The notes: generated by a model from the letters alone, not told the origin. A stretch of 64,000 nt of DNA from Cellulomonas sp. (GCF_017744555.1 NZ_JAGIBD010000007.1:159436-223435), one strand, 5' to 3'. Positions 33,044-41,745 are shown, numbered from the stretch's first letter. Translations and numbers: made by a program.

Positions 33044-34966
33044 TCACGCCTGCGGCACGGCGGCCGGTGCGTCCCGGACGACGTGCGGCGTCGCGGCCAG
33101 GCTGAGCGTCTGGGCGGCGGGCGACCCGGGCGGCGCGACGATCGCGAGGTCGGCGAGCTCGTCGGCGAGCGTCTGCAGCACCCGGACTCCCGCGCTGCCG
33201 AGGTAGCCGACGCCGGCCAGGTCGAGCTCGACGGGCACGAGCCCGTTGCGGGCGAGCCGGCGCACCTCGGCGTCGAGCCGCGTCGCGGCGGCCAGATGGT
33301 CGACGGCGCCGGAGACCCGCAGCCGGGCGTGCTCCTCGTCGTGCACGAGCGTCACGGGTCCGGTTCCGGCGACGGTGGCCTCGCGCGGCGGACCTGCCTC
33401 GTCGACGGTCGCGAGCCGTCGCGCGGGGCACTCGAGCATCACGGCGGTGCCCGTCGGGCCCGGGCGCACGGTGATCTGCAGGCCCGCCGTGGCGAGCATG
33501 CTGAACCCTCGGCCGCGCTCACCGGGCCGGGGGTCCGGGTCGCGCCACCGACCCTGGTCGGTCACGACGACGCGGATCACGGCGTCGTCGTCGATCCGCG
33601 CGTCGAGCGTCATGGGACCGGAGGGCTGCCCCGGCTCGAGGTCGCGGTAGGCGTGCTCGACGGCGTTCGCGGCGATCTCGCTGGTGCCGAGCACCAGGTG
33701 GTTGCGGTCGAGCTGCGCGATGCCGACGCCCGCGCACCACTGGTCGATCGCGTACCGGAGCTGCGCCAGGCGGGTCGGCTCAGCCGGGACGGTGACGTGC
33801 AGCGGCGGCGGGGGCGCGCGCCGGACCGCGACCAGCAGCGTGACGTCGTCCGTCGCGCCGCTGTCCACGAGGTCGTGCGGCACGAGCTGGGACATCCGCA
33901 CGGCGGTCGACGTCGGGCCGGACGCCGGGCCGCCGAAGGCCGCGACGGCGGCCTGCTCGAGCTCGGCGACGCCGTCGAGCACCGGCTGGTCGTGCCTCTC
34001 GACGAGCCCGTCGGTGAAGAGCAGCACCGCCTCGCCGGGTCCGAGCCGGTCGGTGCCGACGCGGCCGAGGCTGCGGGCGCCCAGCGGTCCGTCGCCCGTC
34101 GCCGCCAGGAGCCGCGCGGTGGTGCCGCCGACGACGAGCGGCGCGGGGTGCCCGCGCGTGACGTACTCGAGGTCGCCCGTCGCCGGGTCGAGCAGCGCGA
34201 CGCAGACGGTCGCGGCGAACGCCCCGGACACCCGCTCGGCGTAGGCCTCGACCGCGTGGATCGACGTGAGCACGCCCGCACCCTCGAACAGCCGCGCCGA
34301 CAGCACGGCCCGCAGCTGCGCCATCACCGCGGACGCTTCGACGCCGTGCCCGACGACGTCGCCGACCGTCAGCGCGAGCCGGCCGTCGGGCACGGTCGCG
34401 GCGTCGAACCAGTCGCCGCCCGCGGCCTGCTCGATGCCGGCGACGAGGTAGGCCGCGGCGACGTCGACCCGCGGCAGCAGCGGCACCGTCGTGGGCAGCA
34501 GCGCACCCTGCAGCCGCACCACGACCTGCCGGGCCCGGGCGTACCGCTCGTGCGCCTCGGCCGCGCCCTCGGCGGCGTGCGCGGTCGCGCGCACGTGCTC
34601 GGTGACGTCGAACCCGGACGAGAGCACGCCGACCTGCTGGCCGTCGGCGTCGAGCCACGGGGACATCGTCAGGTCGAGCCACCGCTCGGCCTGCCCGCCG
34701 TCCCCGTCGATGCCGACGCGCAGCGCCGAGCGGTGGATCGAGCGTCCGGTCTCCTGCACGGTGCGCAGCAGCGTGCGGACGTCCTCCAGACCGGTGTCGG
34801 TGACGTCCCCGGCGCGCAGGCCCAGGATCGGGCGCTCCCGCATGAGCTCGCGAGCCGCGCGGTTGGCGGCGACGATGCGCAGGTCGTCGCCGCGGAACGC
34901 GTAGTGGAAGCACGACGAGCTCTCGAAGATCTCCGGCACCCATGCGGCATGCGGCTCGTCGGACAT
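33044..34966 (-). CDS. PAS-SpoIIE phosphatase-HATPase-STAS fusion
   Basis: A 640-residue protein carrying all three partner-switch activities in one chain. PAS domain (about 10-125), PP2C/SpoIIE phosphatase (about 190-385; GGDWFDAATVPDG, VGDVVGHGVEAS, FTDGLVE, TDDVTLLV metal ligands intact), an RsbW-type HATPase (about 395-520; N-box SEIAANAVEHAY and G1 DQGRW...GRGFSML), and a C-terminal STAS domain (about 540-625; VELDLAGVGYLGSAGVRVL with the Ser that RsbW-type kinases phosphorylate). It should link a PAS signal to a general stress sigma-factor or STAS target. ATG 34966 lies 7 nt after the stop of the upstream ANTAR gene, so the two form an operon. Confidence 0.92.
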   Translation of the reverse strand: MSDEPHAAWVPEIFESSSCFHYAFRGDDLRIVAANRAARELMRERPILGLRAGDVTDTGLEDVRTLLRTVQETGRSIHRSALRVGIDGDGGQAERWLDLTMSPWLDADGQQVGVLSSGFDVTEHVRATAHAAEGAAEAHERYARARQVVVRLQGALLPTTVPLLPRVDVAAAYLVAGIEQAAGGDWFDAATVPDGRLALTVGDVVGHGVEASAVMAQLRAVLSARLFEGAGVLTSIHAVEAYAERVSGAFAATVCVALLDPATGDLEYVTRGHPAPLVVGGTTARLLAATGDGPLGARSLGRVGTDRLGPGEAVLLFTDGLVERHDQPVLDGVAELEQAAVAAFGGPASGPTSTAVRMSQLVPHDLVDSGATDDVTLLVAVRRAPPPPLHVTVPAEPTRLAQLRYAIDQWCAGVGIAQLDRNHLVLGTSEIAANAVEHAYRDLEPGQPSGPMTLDARIDDDAVIRVVVTDQGRWRDPDPRPGERGRGFSMLATAGLQITVRPGPTGTAVMLECPARRLATVDEAGPPREATVAGTGPVTLVHDEEHARLRVSGAVDHLAAATRLDAEVRRLARNGLVPVELDLAGVGYLGSAGVRVLQTLADELADLAIVAPPGSPAAQTLSLAATPHVVRDAPAAVPQA

Positions 34967-34973
34967 GGTCGGG

Positions 34974-35990
34974 TCATCCCCTCCGTGGGCTCGTGCCAGG
35001 CACGTTCTCGTCGGCGTCCACCGGGAGGCGTGGGGCCGGGACCACCTCGACGTCCAGCGCGTCCGCACCGGCCAGACCGAGTGCGGTGCTCTGGGACAGC
35101 ACGAGGCGCAGCGTCACGCCCTCGGCGGCCGCCTTGCGGTGCGCGGCCGTGAGGACGGAGACCCCCACGGAGCCGAGGTGCGACACGGCACGCAGGTCGA
35201 CCACGACGCTGCCGGGACGTCGGGCCCGGACCATGAGCTGGGTCAGTGCGGCGCTGAGCTCGCTCACCGTGGCGAGGTCCACGGGGCCCTCGACGACGAC
35301 GGCCGGGACGCCGTCGACGGTCGAGAAGGTCAGGTCGAGCGCACGGCCCGGGGGTTCGACGGGCGGGTCGGGCAGCTCGTCGGTGAGGCTGGCGAAGAAG
35401 ACGTCGTCGAGACGGCGCCGCATCCCGGAGCTCAGGCCGCCACCGCTCTCGACGACCGTGACGAGCCGCCGCGCGAGCGTGACCAGCTTGAGGTTGCGCT
35501 GCTGCGAGCCCCAGCGGAGCAGCTCGAAGGCCGCGTCGCCGTCGAGCCCGTAGCCGAGCATGAGGATGCCCTTGGCCTGGTCGATGACCGCGTGGGATTC
35601 CAGCGCGAGAGCGAGCTCGGTGTTGACCCGGTCGGCCATCGCGCGCCGCTGCGCCGCCGTCGTGTCCACGAGGAACCCGCTGACCACGCGTTCGCCTGCC
35701 GCGTCCGTTTCACCCGCGCCCGTCAGCGTCACCGTCCGTGCCGTGCCCGTCAGGTCGAGCAACGGGTACTGGCAGCCGAACGCGGACCCGTCCCGTGCCC
35801 CCAGCGCGATCTGGTCCAGGACCCGGTCGCGGTCGGCGGGCTCGACGTGCCGGATCATGAGGTCGAGCGTCGGCACCACGTCGCCGGGCGTCATCCCGTG
35901 GATCTCGAACATGCCGTCCGACCACCAGCACCGGCCGTCCTGCGGGTTGATCCTGAAGCGACCCACGGTCGTGGACCCGCCAGTCGTCAT
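34974..35990 (-). CDS. PAS-ANTAR-STAS regulator
   Basis: A 338-residue protein. A PAS domain (about 10-110; RFRINPQDGRCWWSDGMFEIHGMTPG) is followed by an ANTAR RNA-binding domain (about 118-180; NTELALALESHAVIDQAKGILM ... AFELLRWGSQQRNLKLVTLA) and a C-terminal STAS domain (about 220-320; VVVDLRAVSHLGSVGVSVL). ANTAR proteins act by binding paired hairpins in nascent RNA to prevent termination. Fusion to STAS suggests the RNA-binding step is gated by serine phosphorylation, perhaps by the kinase in the next gene. GGAGG lies 7 nt before ATG 35990. First gene of the pair. Confidence 0.9.
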   Translation of the reverse strand: MTTGGSTTVGRFRINPQDGRCWWSDGMFEIHGMTPGDVVPTLDLMIRHVEPADRDRVLDQIALGARDGSAFGCQYPLLDLTGTARTVTLTGAGETDAAGERVVSGFLVDTTAAQRRAMADRVNTELALALESHAVIDQAKGILMLGYGLDGDAAFELLRWGSQQRNLKLVTLARRLVTVVESGGGLSSGMRRRLDDVFFASLTDELPDPPVEPPGRALDLTFSTVDGVPAVVVEGPVDLATVSELSAALTQLMVRARRPGSVVVDLRAVSHLGSVGVSVLTAAHRKAAAEGVTLRLVLSQSTALGLAGADALDVEVVPAPRLPVDADENVPGTSPRRG

Positions 35991-36119
35991 GGCATCCTCC
36001 GGGGGGTGCGGATGCAGCCGCGCGCGATACCGGGCTCGTGTCTGAACCCGTGGCGGCCGGCGACCACGGCCGCACCCTCGAAGGTAACCCTCCGGGGTAC
36101 CCGTGCGCGTGCCGAGCGG

Positions 36120-36494
36120 TCAGCCCGCGGGCGCCCCGTCCACCAGGTACGTGCCGTGCCCCTCGACCACGAGCCCGTCGTCGTCGAGCACCAGCACCTC
36201 GTCGACCAGGTCGCCGCGCTGGTTGCGGTACGAGACGACGATGACCGAGACGCCTGCGAACACGCGCTCGACGGTGAAGTGCAGGTCGGGGACCTGGGGG
36301 AGCGCGGTCGACCAGTAGTGCCGCAGCTCGTCCTTGCCGCGGACCGTGCCGCCCGTCTCGGGCAGCACCCGCGCCGCGACGGGTGACGAGAACACGACGT
36401 CGTCGTGGAACAGCGCGAGGACGGCGTCGAGTTCGCGGGCGTTCCAGGCGGCCGCCCAGGCGGCGGCGAACGTCGAGGGGTCGGGGAGTGTCAT
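36120..36494 (-). CDS. SnoaL-like nuclear-transport-factor-2 fold protein
   Basis: A 124-residue NTF2-like protein (FAAAWAAAWNARELDAVLALFHDDVVFSSPVA ... GKDELRHYW ... YLVDG). Members are polyketide cyclases, limonene-epoxide hydrolase-like enzymes or binding proteins; substrate unknown. Its ATG overlaps the stop of an AraC-type remnant by 4 nt, which shows that it was once the second gene of an operon whose regulator is now broken. Confidence 0.85.
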   Translation of the reverse strand: MTLPDPSTFAAAWAAAWNARELDAVLALFHDDVVFSSPVAARVLPETGGTVRGKDELRHYWSTALPQVPDLHFTVERVFAGVSVIVVSYRNQRGDLVDEVLVLDDDGLVVEGHGTYLVDGAPAG

Positions 36495-36586
36495 GTCGAC
36501 ATCCTGGCGGACCCCTGCTCGCGCCACGCGCGCGGTCCGACGTCATGCGCCCGCTTGAGCGCCCTGCTGAAGGCCGAGGCCAGCGG
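36491..36586 (-). pseudogene. C-terminal remnant of an AraC-type regulator
   Basis: The minus-strand frame that ends at 36491 reads SAFSRALKRAHDVGPRAWRE, the last recognition helix and tail of AraC-family HTH domains (compare S-A-F-S-R-A-F-K-R ... P-R-x-W-R). Only about 30 codons look AraC-like; further upstream the similarity stops at the point where the DUF4242 remnant begins on the other strand. The stop forms an ATGA overlap with the SnoaL-like gene. Confidence 0.65.
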
Positions 36587-36695
36587 GCGGGTGTTCTGAC
36601 TGGTCGACGCCCCGGACGCGGAGGCGGCCGCAGCCGTGCACCGGGAGGCGCACGGGCTGGTCGCCGACCGGCTGTTCGCGCGTAGGGCGAATCTC
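36585..36695 (+). pseudogene. Remnant of a DUF4242-type protein, with in-frame TGA
   Basis: The plus-strand frame reads S-G-R-V-F-stop-LVDAPDAEAAAAVHREAHG then LVADRLFAR. DUF4242 proteins have FCLVDAPD...VHREAHGLVAD here, so the TGA at 36597 replaces a Cys codon (TGC/TGT). The N-terminal part is missing. What remains is the C-terminal third, followed by meaningless sequence up to the YqeY gene. Confidence 0.7.
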
Positions 36696-36733
36696 GTTCG
36701 GGCGGACCTGCTCCACGACGGCAGGATGGGTCC

Positions 36734-37192
36734 ATGACCGCCACGACGCTCGACCAGCTGACCGCCGACCTCACGACCGCGATGAAGGCCCGCGACACCG
36801 ACCGCGTCGGCGTGCTGCGCCAGGCCATCGGTGCCGTGCGTGCCGAGGCGAAGGCCGGCCCGGTCGAGAAGGACCTCACCGAGGAGGACGTGCTGCGCGT
36901 GCTGACGCGCGAGGTCAAGAAGCGCCGCGAGAGCGCGCAGATCTACACCGACGCCGGCGCCGCCGAGCGCGCAGCCACCGAGACGGCCGAGGCCGACGTC
37001 ATCGAGACGTACCTGCCGGCGCGGCTGTCCGACGACGAGCTCGCCGCGCTCGTCGGGTCGGTGGTCGCGGACCTGGGCGCGACCTCGATCAAGGACATGG
37101 GCGGCGTGATGAAGGAGGCCACCGCCCGCGCCGCGGGGGCGGCCGACGGCAAGAAGCTGTCGGCACTCGTGCGGGCGGCGCTCGCGGGCTGA
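36734..37192 (+). CDS. YqeY / GatB-Yqey domain protein
   Basis: A 152-residue all-helical protein of the YqeY family (LTTAMKARDTDRVGVLRQAIGAV, DVLRVLTREVKKRRESAQIYTDAG, ETYLPARLSDDEL, MGGVMKEATARAAGAADGKKLSALV), homologous to the tRNA-binding tail of GatB. It may bind tRNA or help amidotransferase chemistry; no role is settled. A CAGGAT hexamer sits 6 nt before the ATG. Confidence 0.93.
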   Translation: MTATTLDQLTADLTTAMKARDTDRVGVLRQAIGAVRAEAKAGPVEKDLTEEDVLRVLTREVKKRRESAQIYTDAGAAERAATETAEADVIETYLPARLSDDELAALVGSVVADLGATSIKDMGGVMKEATARAAGAADGKKLSALVRAALAG

Positions 37193-37226
37193 CGCCGGCT
37201 CCGGTGCGCCCGGCCGGCCGGAGTCG

Positions 37227-38273
37227 TCAGGCGTGCGCCGCCACGAGCGCACCCGCGAGACCGACCCCGGTCACGACGACCGTGCTCGCCGCGCCCAGCG
37301 CGAGGGCCCGGCCGCCGCCCTGCACCAGCCCGCGCACGTCGACCTGCGCGCCGAGCGCGGTGAGGGCGGCGGTCAGGGCGACGGTCGACACCACGTGCGC
37401 CGCGTCGACCACCGGCCCCGGCACGACCCCGGTGCTCCGGACGAGGACGAGCACGAGGAACGCGGCGACGAACGGCGGGACCAGCGGCGGGCGGGCGCCG
37501 GGACGCCCGCGCCGGCCGGCTCCGACGGTCGCGACCACCGGCGCCAGGAGCAGCACGCGCGCGAGCTTCGCGACGACGGCGACCGCGACCGCCGCGGCGG
37601 ACACCGAGCCCGCGGCGGCGACGACCTGGCCGACCTCGTGCACCGAGAGGCCGATCCACAGCGCGGCCGTCTCGTCGGGCAGGTCGAGGGCCCGGGCCGC
37701 GAGCGGCAGGGCGACGAGCGCGAGCGTGCCGAACAGGGCGACGAGCGCGACGGCGACGGCGGTCGCGTCGTTCTCGCCGGTCGCGTGCTCGGCGCGCTCG
37801 TCGCAGGCCCGGCCGTCGGGCAGCACGCTCGTCATCGCGGCGACGGCCGCGGCCCCGCAGATCGAGAACCCGGTCGCGACCAGCAGCCGCAGCCGGTCAG
37901 GGACGCCCAGCACCCGGCCGAGGGTCAGCGTCACCGTGAACGTGACGACCACGCTCGCGACGGCCGCCAGGACGCCGCGCACCCCGAGCCGCCCGAGGTC
38001 GCCGAGCGAGAGCTGCAGTCCGAGCAGCGCGACTCCCGTGCGCAGCACGTGCGTCGAGGTCCAGGTCAGGCCCGTGCGGGCGGCGGCAGGCACGAGCCCG
38101 GCGGTACGGGCGGCGACGCCGAGCCCGAGGGCGACGACGAGCACGGGCGCGGCGGGATGGACGTGCGTGACGACGGCACCCACGGCCGCGACCGCGAGGA
38201 GGACGGCGACGGTGCGCCCGGAGGTGCGGGCGGGGGAGGCGTCGAGCGTGGCGAGGGTGGGACGAGGGGGCAC
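37227..38273 (-). CDS. UPF0324 (YeiH-type) membrane protein, putative sulfate exporter
   Basis: A 348-residue membrane protein with about 10 helices. UPF0324 landmarks: TGVALLGLQLSLGDLG, TLTLGRVLGVPDRLRLLVATGFSICGAAAVAAM, and LSVHEVGQVVAAAGSVS. NCBI names this family putative sulfate exporter. GTG 38273 fits the family length. It is divergent from a LysR gene with 69 nt between them, the same arrangement as yeiH-yeiE in E. coli, so the LysR protein is the likely regulator. Confidence 0.9.
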   Translation of the reverse strand: MPPRPTLATLDASPARTSGRTVAVLLAVAAVGAVVTHVHPAAPVLVVALGLGVAARTAGLVPAAARTGLTWTSTHVLRTGVALLGLQLSLGDLGRLGVRGVLAAVASVVVTFTVTLTLGRVLGVPDRLRLLVATGFSICGAAAVAAMTSVLPDGRACDERAEHATGENDATAVAVALVALFGTLALVALPLAARALDLPDETAALWIGLSVHEVGQVVAAAGSVSAAAVAVAVVAKLARVLLLAPVVATVGAGRRGRPGARPPLVPPFVAAFLVLVLVRSTGVVPGPVVDAAHVVSTVALTAALTALGAQVDVRGLVQGGGRALALGAASTVVVTGVGLAGALVAAHA

Positions 38274-38330
38274 GTTGCCAGCCTGAGCGGCGAGGGCGAG
38301 CCGCAGTAGGGCAGCTTCGCTCGTGAGGGA

Positions 38331-38336
38331 TAGCGT
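38331..38336 (+). promoter_or_regulatory. -10 element of a leaderless lysR transcript
   Basis: TAGCGT ends 6 nt before ATG 38343. Confidence 0.5.
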
Positions 38337-38342
38337 GCGGCT

Positions 38343-39296
38343 ATGGCTGACCGCGAGGCCCCGGACGTCGAGCGCCCCGACGACGGGTTCGGCGCGACCT
38401 CCCGCATCCCGCTCGCCGCGGCCGGCCTGCTCGTCGCGATCGACGACCACGGCTCGCTGTCGGCGGCGGCCCGCGCGCTCGGCATCGCCCAGCCGTCCGC
38501 GAGCGCCGGGGTCCGCCGCCTCGAGCGCCGCACCGGCCTGACGCTCGTCGACCGCGGCGCACGCGGCACGTCGCTCACCGCCGACGGCCTCCGCCTCGTC
38601 CCGCGGGCCCGCGACCTGCTGCGCGCGTCCGATGCGTTCGAGGCCGACGTCGCGAGCCTGCGCACCGGGCACGGGGCGCGCGTCGTGGTCGCCGCGAGCA
38701 TGACGATCGCCGAGCACCTGCTGCCCGGGTGGCTCGCGGGCGTCGACCCGTCGACCGCCGTGGACGTCGTCGTGGTGAACTCGTTCGGCGTCGAGAAGGC
38801 CGTGCTCGCCGGGGAGGCGGACCTCGGCTTCGTCGAGTCGCCCGACGTCGACCCGCGGCTGCACGCGCGCGTCGTCGCGGTCGACGAGCTCGTCGTCGTG
38901 GTCGCTCCCGAGCACCCGTGGGCGCGGCGCACCCGACCGGTCGACGTCGCGATGCTCGTCGGGTCTCCGCTCGCGCTGCGCGAGGTCGGCTCGGGCACGC
39001 GCGAGACGCTCGAGCAGGCCCTCGCGGCGGCCGGCGCCGCATTGCCTGCCGGCCCGGCTCTGGGCTCGACGACGGCCGTGACGGCGACCGTCCGTGGCGG
39101 CAGGCACGCCGCCGTGCTGTCCGCCGTGGCCGTGCAGGACGACCTGGACCGCGGCACGCTGCGCCGCGTGCACGTCGACGGCATCGACCTGCGACGCGAG
39201 CTGCGCCTGGTGTGGGCTCGCGGGCGTCGACCGGGTGCCGCGGTGCAGGACGTGGCACGCGTGATCACCGAGAGGGCGGCGCGGCCGCGCGGCTAG
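38343..39296 (+). CDS. LysR family transcriptional regulator (YeiE-like)
   Basis: A 317-residue LysR regulator: winged HTH (about 22-85; AIDDHGSLSAAARALGIAQPSASAG then RRLERRTGLTL) and a periplasmic-binding-like effector domain starting at RVVVAASMTIAEHLLPGWLA. The effector domain start resembles the CysB/CysL/YeiE group, which senses sulfur compounds. It is divergent from the UPF0324 gene. Confidence 0.92.
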   Translation: MADREAPDVERPDDGFGATSRIPLAAAGLLVAIDDHGSLSAAARALGIAQPSASAGVRRLERRTGLTLVDRGARGTSLTADGLRLVPRARDLLRASDAFEADVASLRTGHGARVVVAASMTIAEHLLPGWLAGVDPSTAVDVVVVNSFGVEKAVLAGEADLGFVESPDVDPRLHARVVAVDELVVVVAPEHPWARRTRPVDVAMLVGSPLALREVGSGTRETLEQALAAAGAALPAGPALGSTTAVTATVRGGRHAAVLSAVAVQDDLDRGTLRRVHVDGIDLRRELRLVWARGRRPGAAVQDVARVITERAARPRG

Positions 39297-39366
39297 GCCC
39301 CTGGTCGGACGGGCGTTCCGCCCCGGGGTGGACGCGCCGCCCGCGCCGGCCCGCCACTGTGGACGC

Positions 39367-40002
39367 ATGACAGAAACGCCTGCCCGGACGCTCCCGGCCG
39401 TCGTCGACGTCGCCGCGCACCGGCCAGGGGTCGATCGGCTGCTGCCGCTGCTCGGTGTGGCGGTCGGCGTGCTCACGTCGTTCGCGCAGGGGTGGCTGGA
39501 CTCGCCGTGGGCGGCGCTCGCGAACGCGGCCAGCCCGTGGCTCGTCATCGCGTTCGCTGTGGGGTACCGCGGGCGGACGGCCGCATCTGCCGCGGTGCTC
39601 GGTCTCGTCACGTGCCTCGGTGAGGTGGCGGGCTACTACGCCGCGGCGGCGGCGCGCGGGTTCGGCGTCTCGACCGGCTGGGTGGTGTTCTGGCTGGTCT
39701 GCGCGGTGGTCGGCGGGCCGTTGTTCGGCGCCTGCGGCCGGCTCGTGCGCGTACCTCGGACCTGGCTCGCGGCGTGCGCGGCTGCCGCCCCGGCGGCGAC
39801 GTTCCTCGGCGAGGGGATCGGGTCGTACTGGCTGCGCCTGGGCTACCTCGCCGAGGCGGTCCTGTTCGTCGTCCTCGGGCTCACCGCCGGTGCGCTCGCG
39901 CTGGTCCGCACGCCCGCCCGTCCGACGACCGTGGCCGCGGTCGCCGTCGGGACCCTCGCGGCATCCGCGCTCTACGGCGTCCTCCTGGGATCGCTCGGCT
40001 GA
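39367..40002 (+). CDS. DUF6518 family membrane protein
   Basis: A 211-residue protein with six hydrophobic helices (PLLGVAVGVLTSFAQGWLDSPWAALANAASPW, GYRGRTAASAAVLGLVTCLGEVAGYYAA, VFWLVCAVVGGPLFGACGRL). The pattern fits DUF6518, a family without known role. A CACTGT hexamer lies 6 nt before ATG 39367. It is convergent with the acyl-CoA ligase gene. Confidence 0.8.
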   Translation: MTETPARTLPAVVDVAAHRPGVDRLLPLLGVAVGVLTSFAQGWLDSPWAALANAASPWLVIAFAVGYRGRTAASAAVLGLVTCLGEVAGYYAAAAARGFGVSTGWVVFWLVCAVVGGPLFGACGRLVRVPRTWLAACAAAAPAATFLGEGIGSYWLRLGYLAEAVLFVVLGLTAGALALVRTPARPTTVAAVAVGTLAASALYGVLLGSLG

Positions 40003-40010
40003 GGCGGCCG

Positions 40011-41699
40011 TCAGACCGCCGGGGCCGCGAGGACGTCGTCACGCACGACGCGGCGCAGCACCTTGCCGAGGATCGAGCGTGGCAGGTCCTGCACGACGAC
40101 GAGCCCGCGCGGCACCGCGTACGCGGCGAGGCGCTGCGCGCACCACTCCCGGACCGCCGTGAGGTCCACGTGGCCGGCGTCGTCGTCCAGCACGACCGCC
40201 GCGACGACCTTCTCGCCGAGGTCGCCGCCGGGGACGCCCACCACCGCGACGTCGCGGACGCCCGGCATCGTGCGCAGGTGGTCCTCGACCTGCGACGGGT
40301 ACACCTTGAAGCCGCCCGTGACGATGACCTCCTTGATGCGGTCGACGAGCACCACGAACCCGTCGTCCGTGAGGCGCACGACGTCGCCGGTGCGCAGCCA
40401 GCCGTCGGGCAGGAGCTGCTCGGCGGTCTCGTCGGGTCGCTGCCAGTACCCGGCGAACACCTGCGGGCCGCGCACCAGGAGCTCGCCCTCGTCGACGTCC
40501 CTCGTCGGGTCCTGCGGGTCGACGACGCGCACGTCGGTGCTCGGGAACGGCAGGCCGAGGGCGCCCGGCCGGCGCGCGGGAGACAGCGGGCTGCCGAGCA
40601 CCACGGGGGCCGTCTCGGTCATGCCGTAGCCCTCGACGACGAGCCCCCCGGTGAGCCGCTCCCAGCGCGCTGCGGTCGCGGCGGGCAGCGCCATGCCGCC
40701 GCTGATCGCGTACGTGAACGAGCGCAGGTCCGCGCCCGACTCCTCCGCCGCGGCCGCGATCCGGTCGAGCATCGGCGGGACGGCGGGCAGGAACGTGCCG
40801 GGGCGGCGGCGCTGGGCGCCGAGCACCGCGGCCGCGTCGAACTTGGGGAACGCGACGATCGTCGCCGCGGTCCTGGCGGAGTACGTGAGTCCGAGCGTCA
40901 ACCCGAACGCGTGGAAGAACGGGAGCATCGCGTAGACGGTCTCGGTGCCGCGGACGTGCCCGGTCCACGCCTGTCCCTGCACGGTGTTGGCGACGAGGTT
41001 GCGGTGCCGCAGCGACGCGCCCTTCGGCGTGCCGGTGGTGCCACCCGTGTACTGGATGAGCGCGAGGTCCTCGCCCGACGGCCACGGGTGCTCGCCGGGC
41101 AGGGGAGCGGACGCTGCCACCAGCCGGTGCCACGACGGGATCCCGGCGGGGACGTCGGCGCGCATCGCGGCTCGGGCGGCGCGCGCGGACCCGACGGGCA
41201 GGCGCAGCGCCCAGCGCTTGGCGCGCGGCAGGTCGGCGGACAGGTCGACGGCCACGACCGTGCGCACGTCGGTGGCGGGCTGCGCCTCGAGGACCGCGGC
41301 GACGGCCTTCTCCCAGACGAGCGCGACGGTCGCACCCGAGTCGGCGAGCTGGTGGCCGAGCTCGGCGGCCGAGTAGGTGGGGTTGTGCTCGACGACGATC
41401 GCGCCGAGCCGCAGGACCGACCAGAACGCGACGACGTGCGCGGTGCAGTTGGGCAGCACGACGGCGACGCGATCGCCGGCCCGGACGCCGAGGTCGTGCA
41501 GGGCCTGCGCGCCGCGGGCGACCTGGTCGGCCAGGGCGGCGTACGTGGTGGGCCGGCCCAGGAAGTCGACGGCGACCCGGCCGGGGAAGTCACGGGCGGC
41601 GCGGTCCAGGCTCGCGCCGAGCGGCTCGTCGGGCACTACGACGTCGTGCGGGACGCCGGGGGCGTAGGAGGCGAACCAGCGACGGTCGTTGTCGGACAT
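40011..41699 (-). CDS. Long-chain fatty-acid--CoA ligase / AMP-dependent synthetase
   Basis: A 562-residue ANL-superfamily enzyme: ATP-binding YTGGTTGTPKGA, FFHAFGLTLGL, GYGMTETAPV, and the C-terminal hinge/lysine region VDRIKEVIVTGGFKVYPSQVE ... RSILGKVLRR. It activates a fatty acid with ATP and couples it to CoA. ATG 41699 is supported by TAGCCT 6 nt upstream. The region in front of it carries a strong palindrome, so a repressor elsewhere (probably TetR-type) should control it. The protein is close to the FadD group that also takes long chains. Confidence 0.95.
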   Translation of the reverse strand: MSDNDRRWFASYAPGVPHDVVVPDEPLGASLDRAARDFPGRVAVDFLGRPTTYAALADQVARGAQALHDLGVRAGDRVAVVLPNCTAHVVAFWSVLRLGAIVVEHNPTYSAAELGHQLADSGATVALVWEKAVAAVLEAQPATDVRTVVAVDLSADLPRAKRWALRLPVGSARAARAAMRADVPAGIPSWHRLVAASAPLPGEHPWPSGEDLALIQYTGGTTGTPKGASLRHRNLVANTVQGQAWTGHVRGTETVYAMLPFFHAFGLTLGLTYSARTAATIVAFPKFDAAAVLGAQRRRPGTFLPAVPPMLDRIAAAAEESGADLRSFTYAISGGMALPAATAARWERLTGGLVVEGYGMTETAPVVLGSPLSPARRPGALGLPFPSTDVRVVDPQDPTRDVDEGELLVRGPQVFAGYWQRPDETAEQLLPDGWLRTGDVVRLTDDGFVVLVDRIKEVIVTGGFKVYPSQVEDHLRTMPGVRDVAVVGVPGGDLGEKVVAAVVLDDDAGHVDLTAVREWCAQRLAAYAVPRGLVVVQDLPRSILGKVLRRVVRDDVLAAPAV

Positions 41700-41705
41700 C
41701 GGCCA

Positions 41706-41731
41706 AGGCTAACCTACGGTTCCGTAAGTTA
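41706..41731 (-). promoter_or_regulatory. fadD-type promoter and 22-bp palindromic operator
   Basis: The -10 TAGCCT (41706-41711, minus) is 6 nt before the ligase start. Overlapping it is TAACCTACGG-TT-CCGTAAGTTA (41710-41731, plus strand), a 10-2-10 inverted repeat with one mismatch. A GTTAC-N6-GTAAC repeat follows (41728-41743). TetR-family sites of this form are common upstream of actinobacterial fatty-acid genes. Confidence 0.65.
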
Positions 41732-41745
41732 CTAGTCCGTAACCT

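Noticed and set aside
41700..41735. Resemblance to a DtxR/IdeR iron box (TTAGGTTAGsCTAACCTAA) in the ligase promoter.
   Set aside because: Only about 13 of 19 positions match and half is the -10 TAGCCT; the TetR-like palindrome explains the symmetry better.
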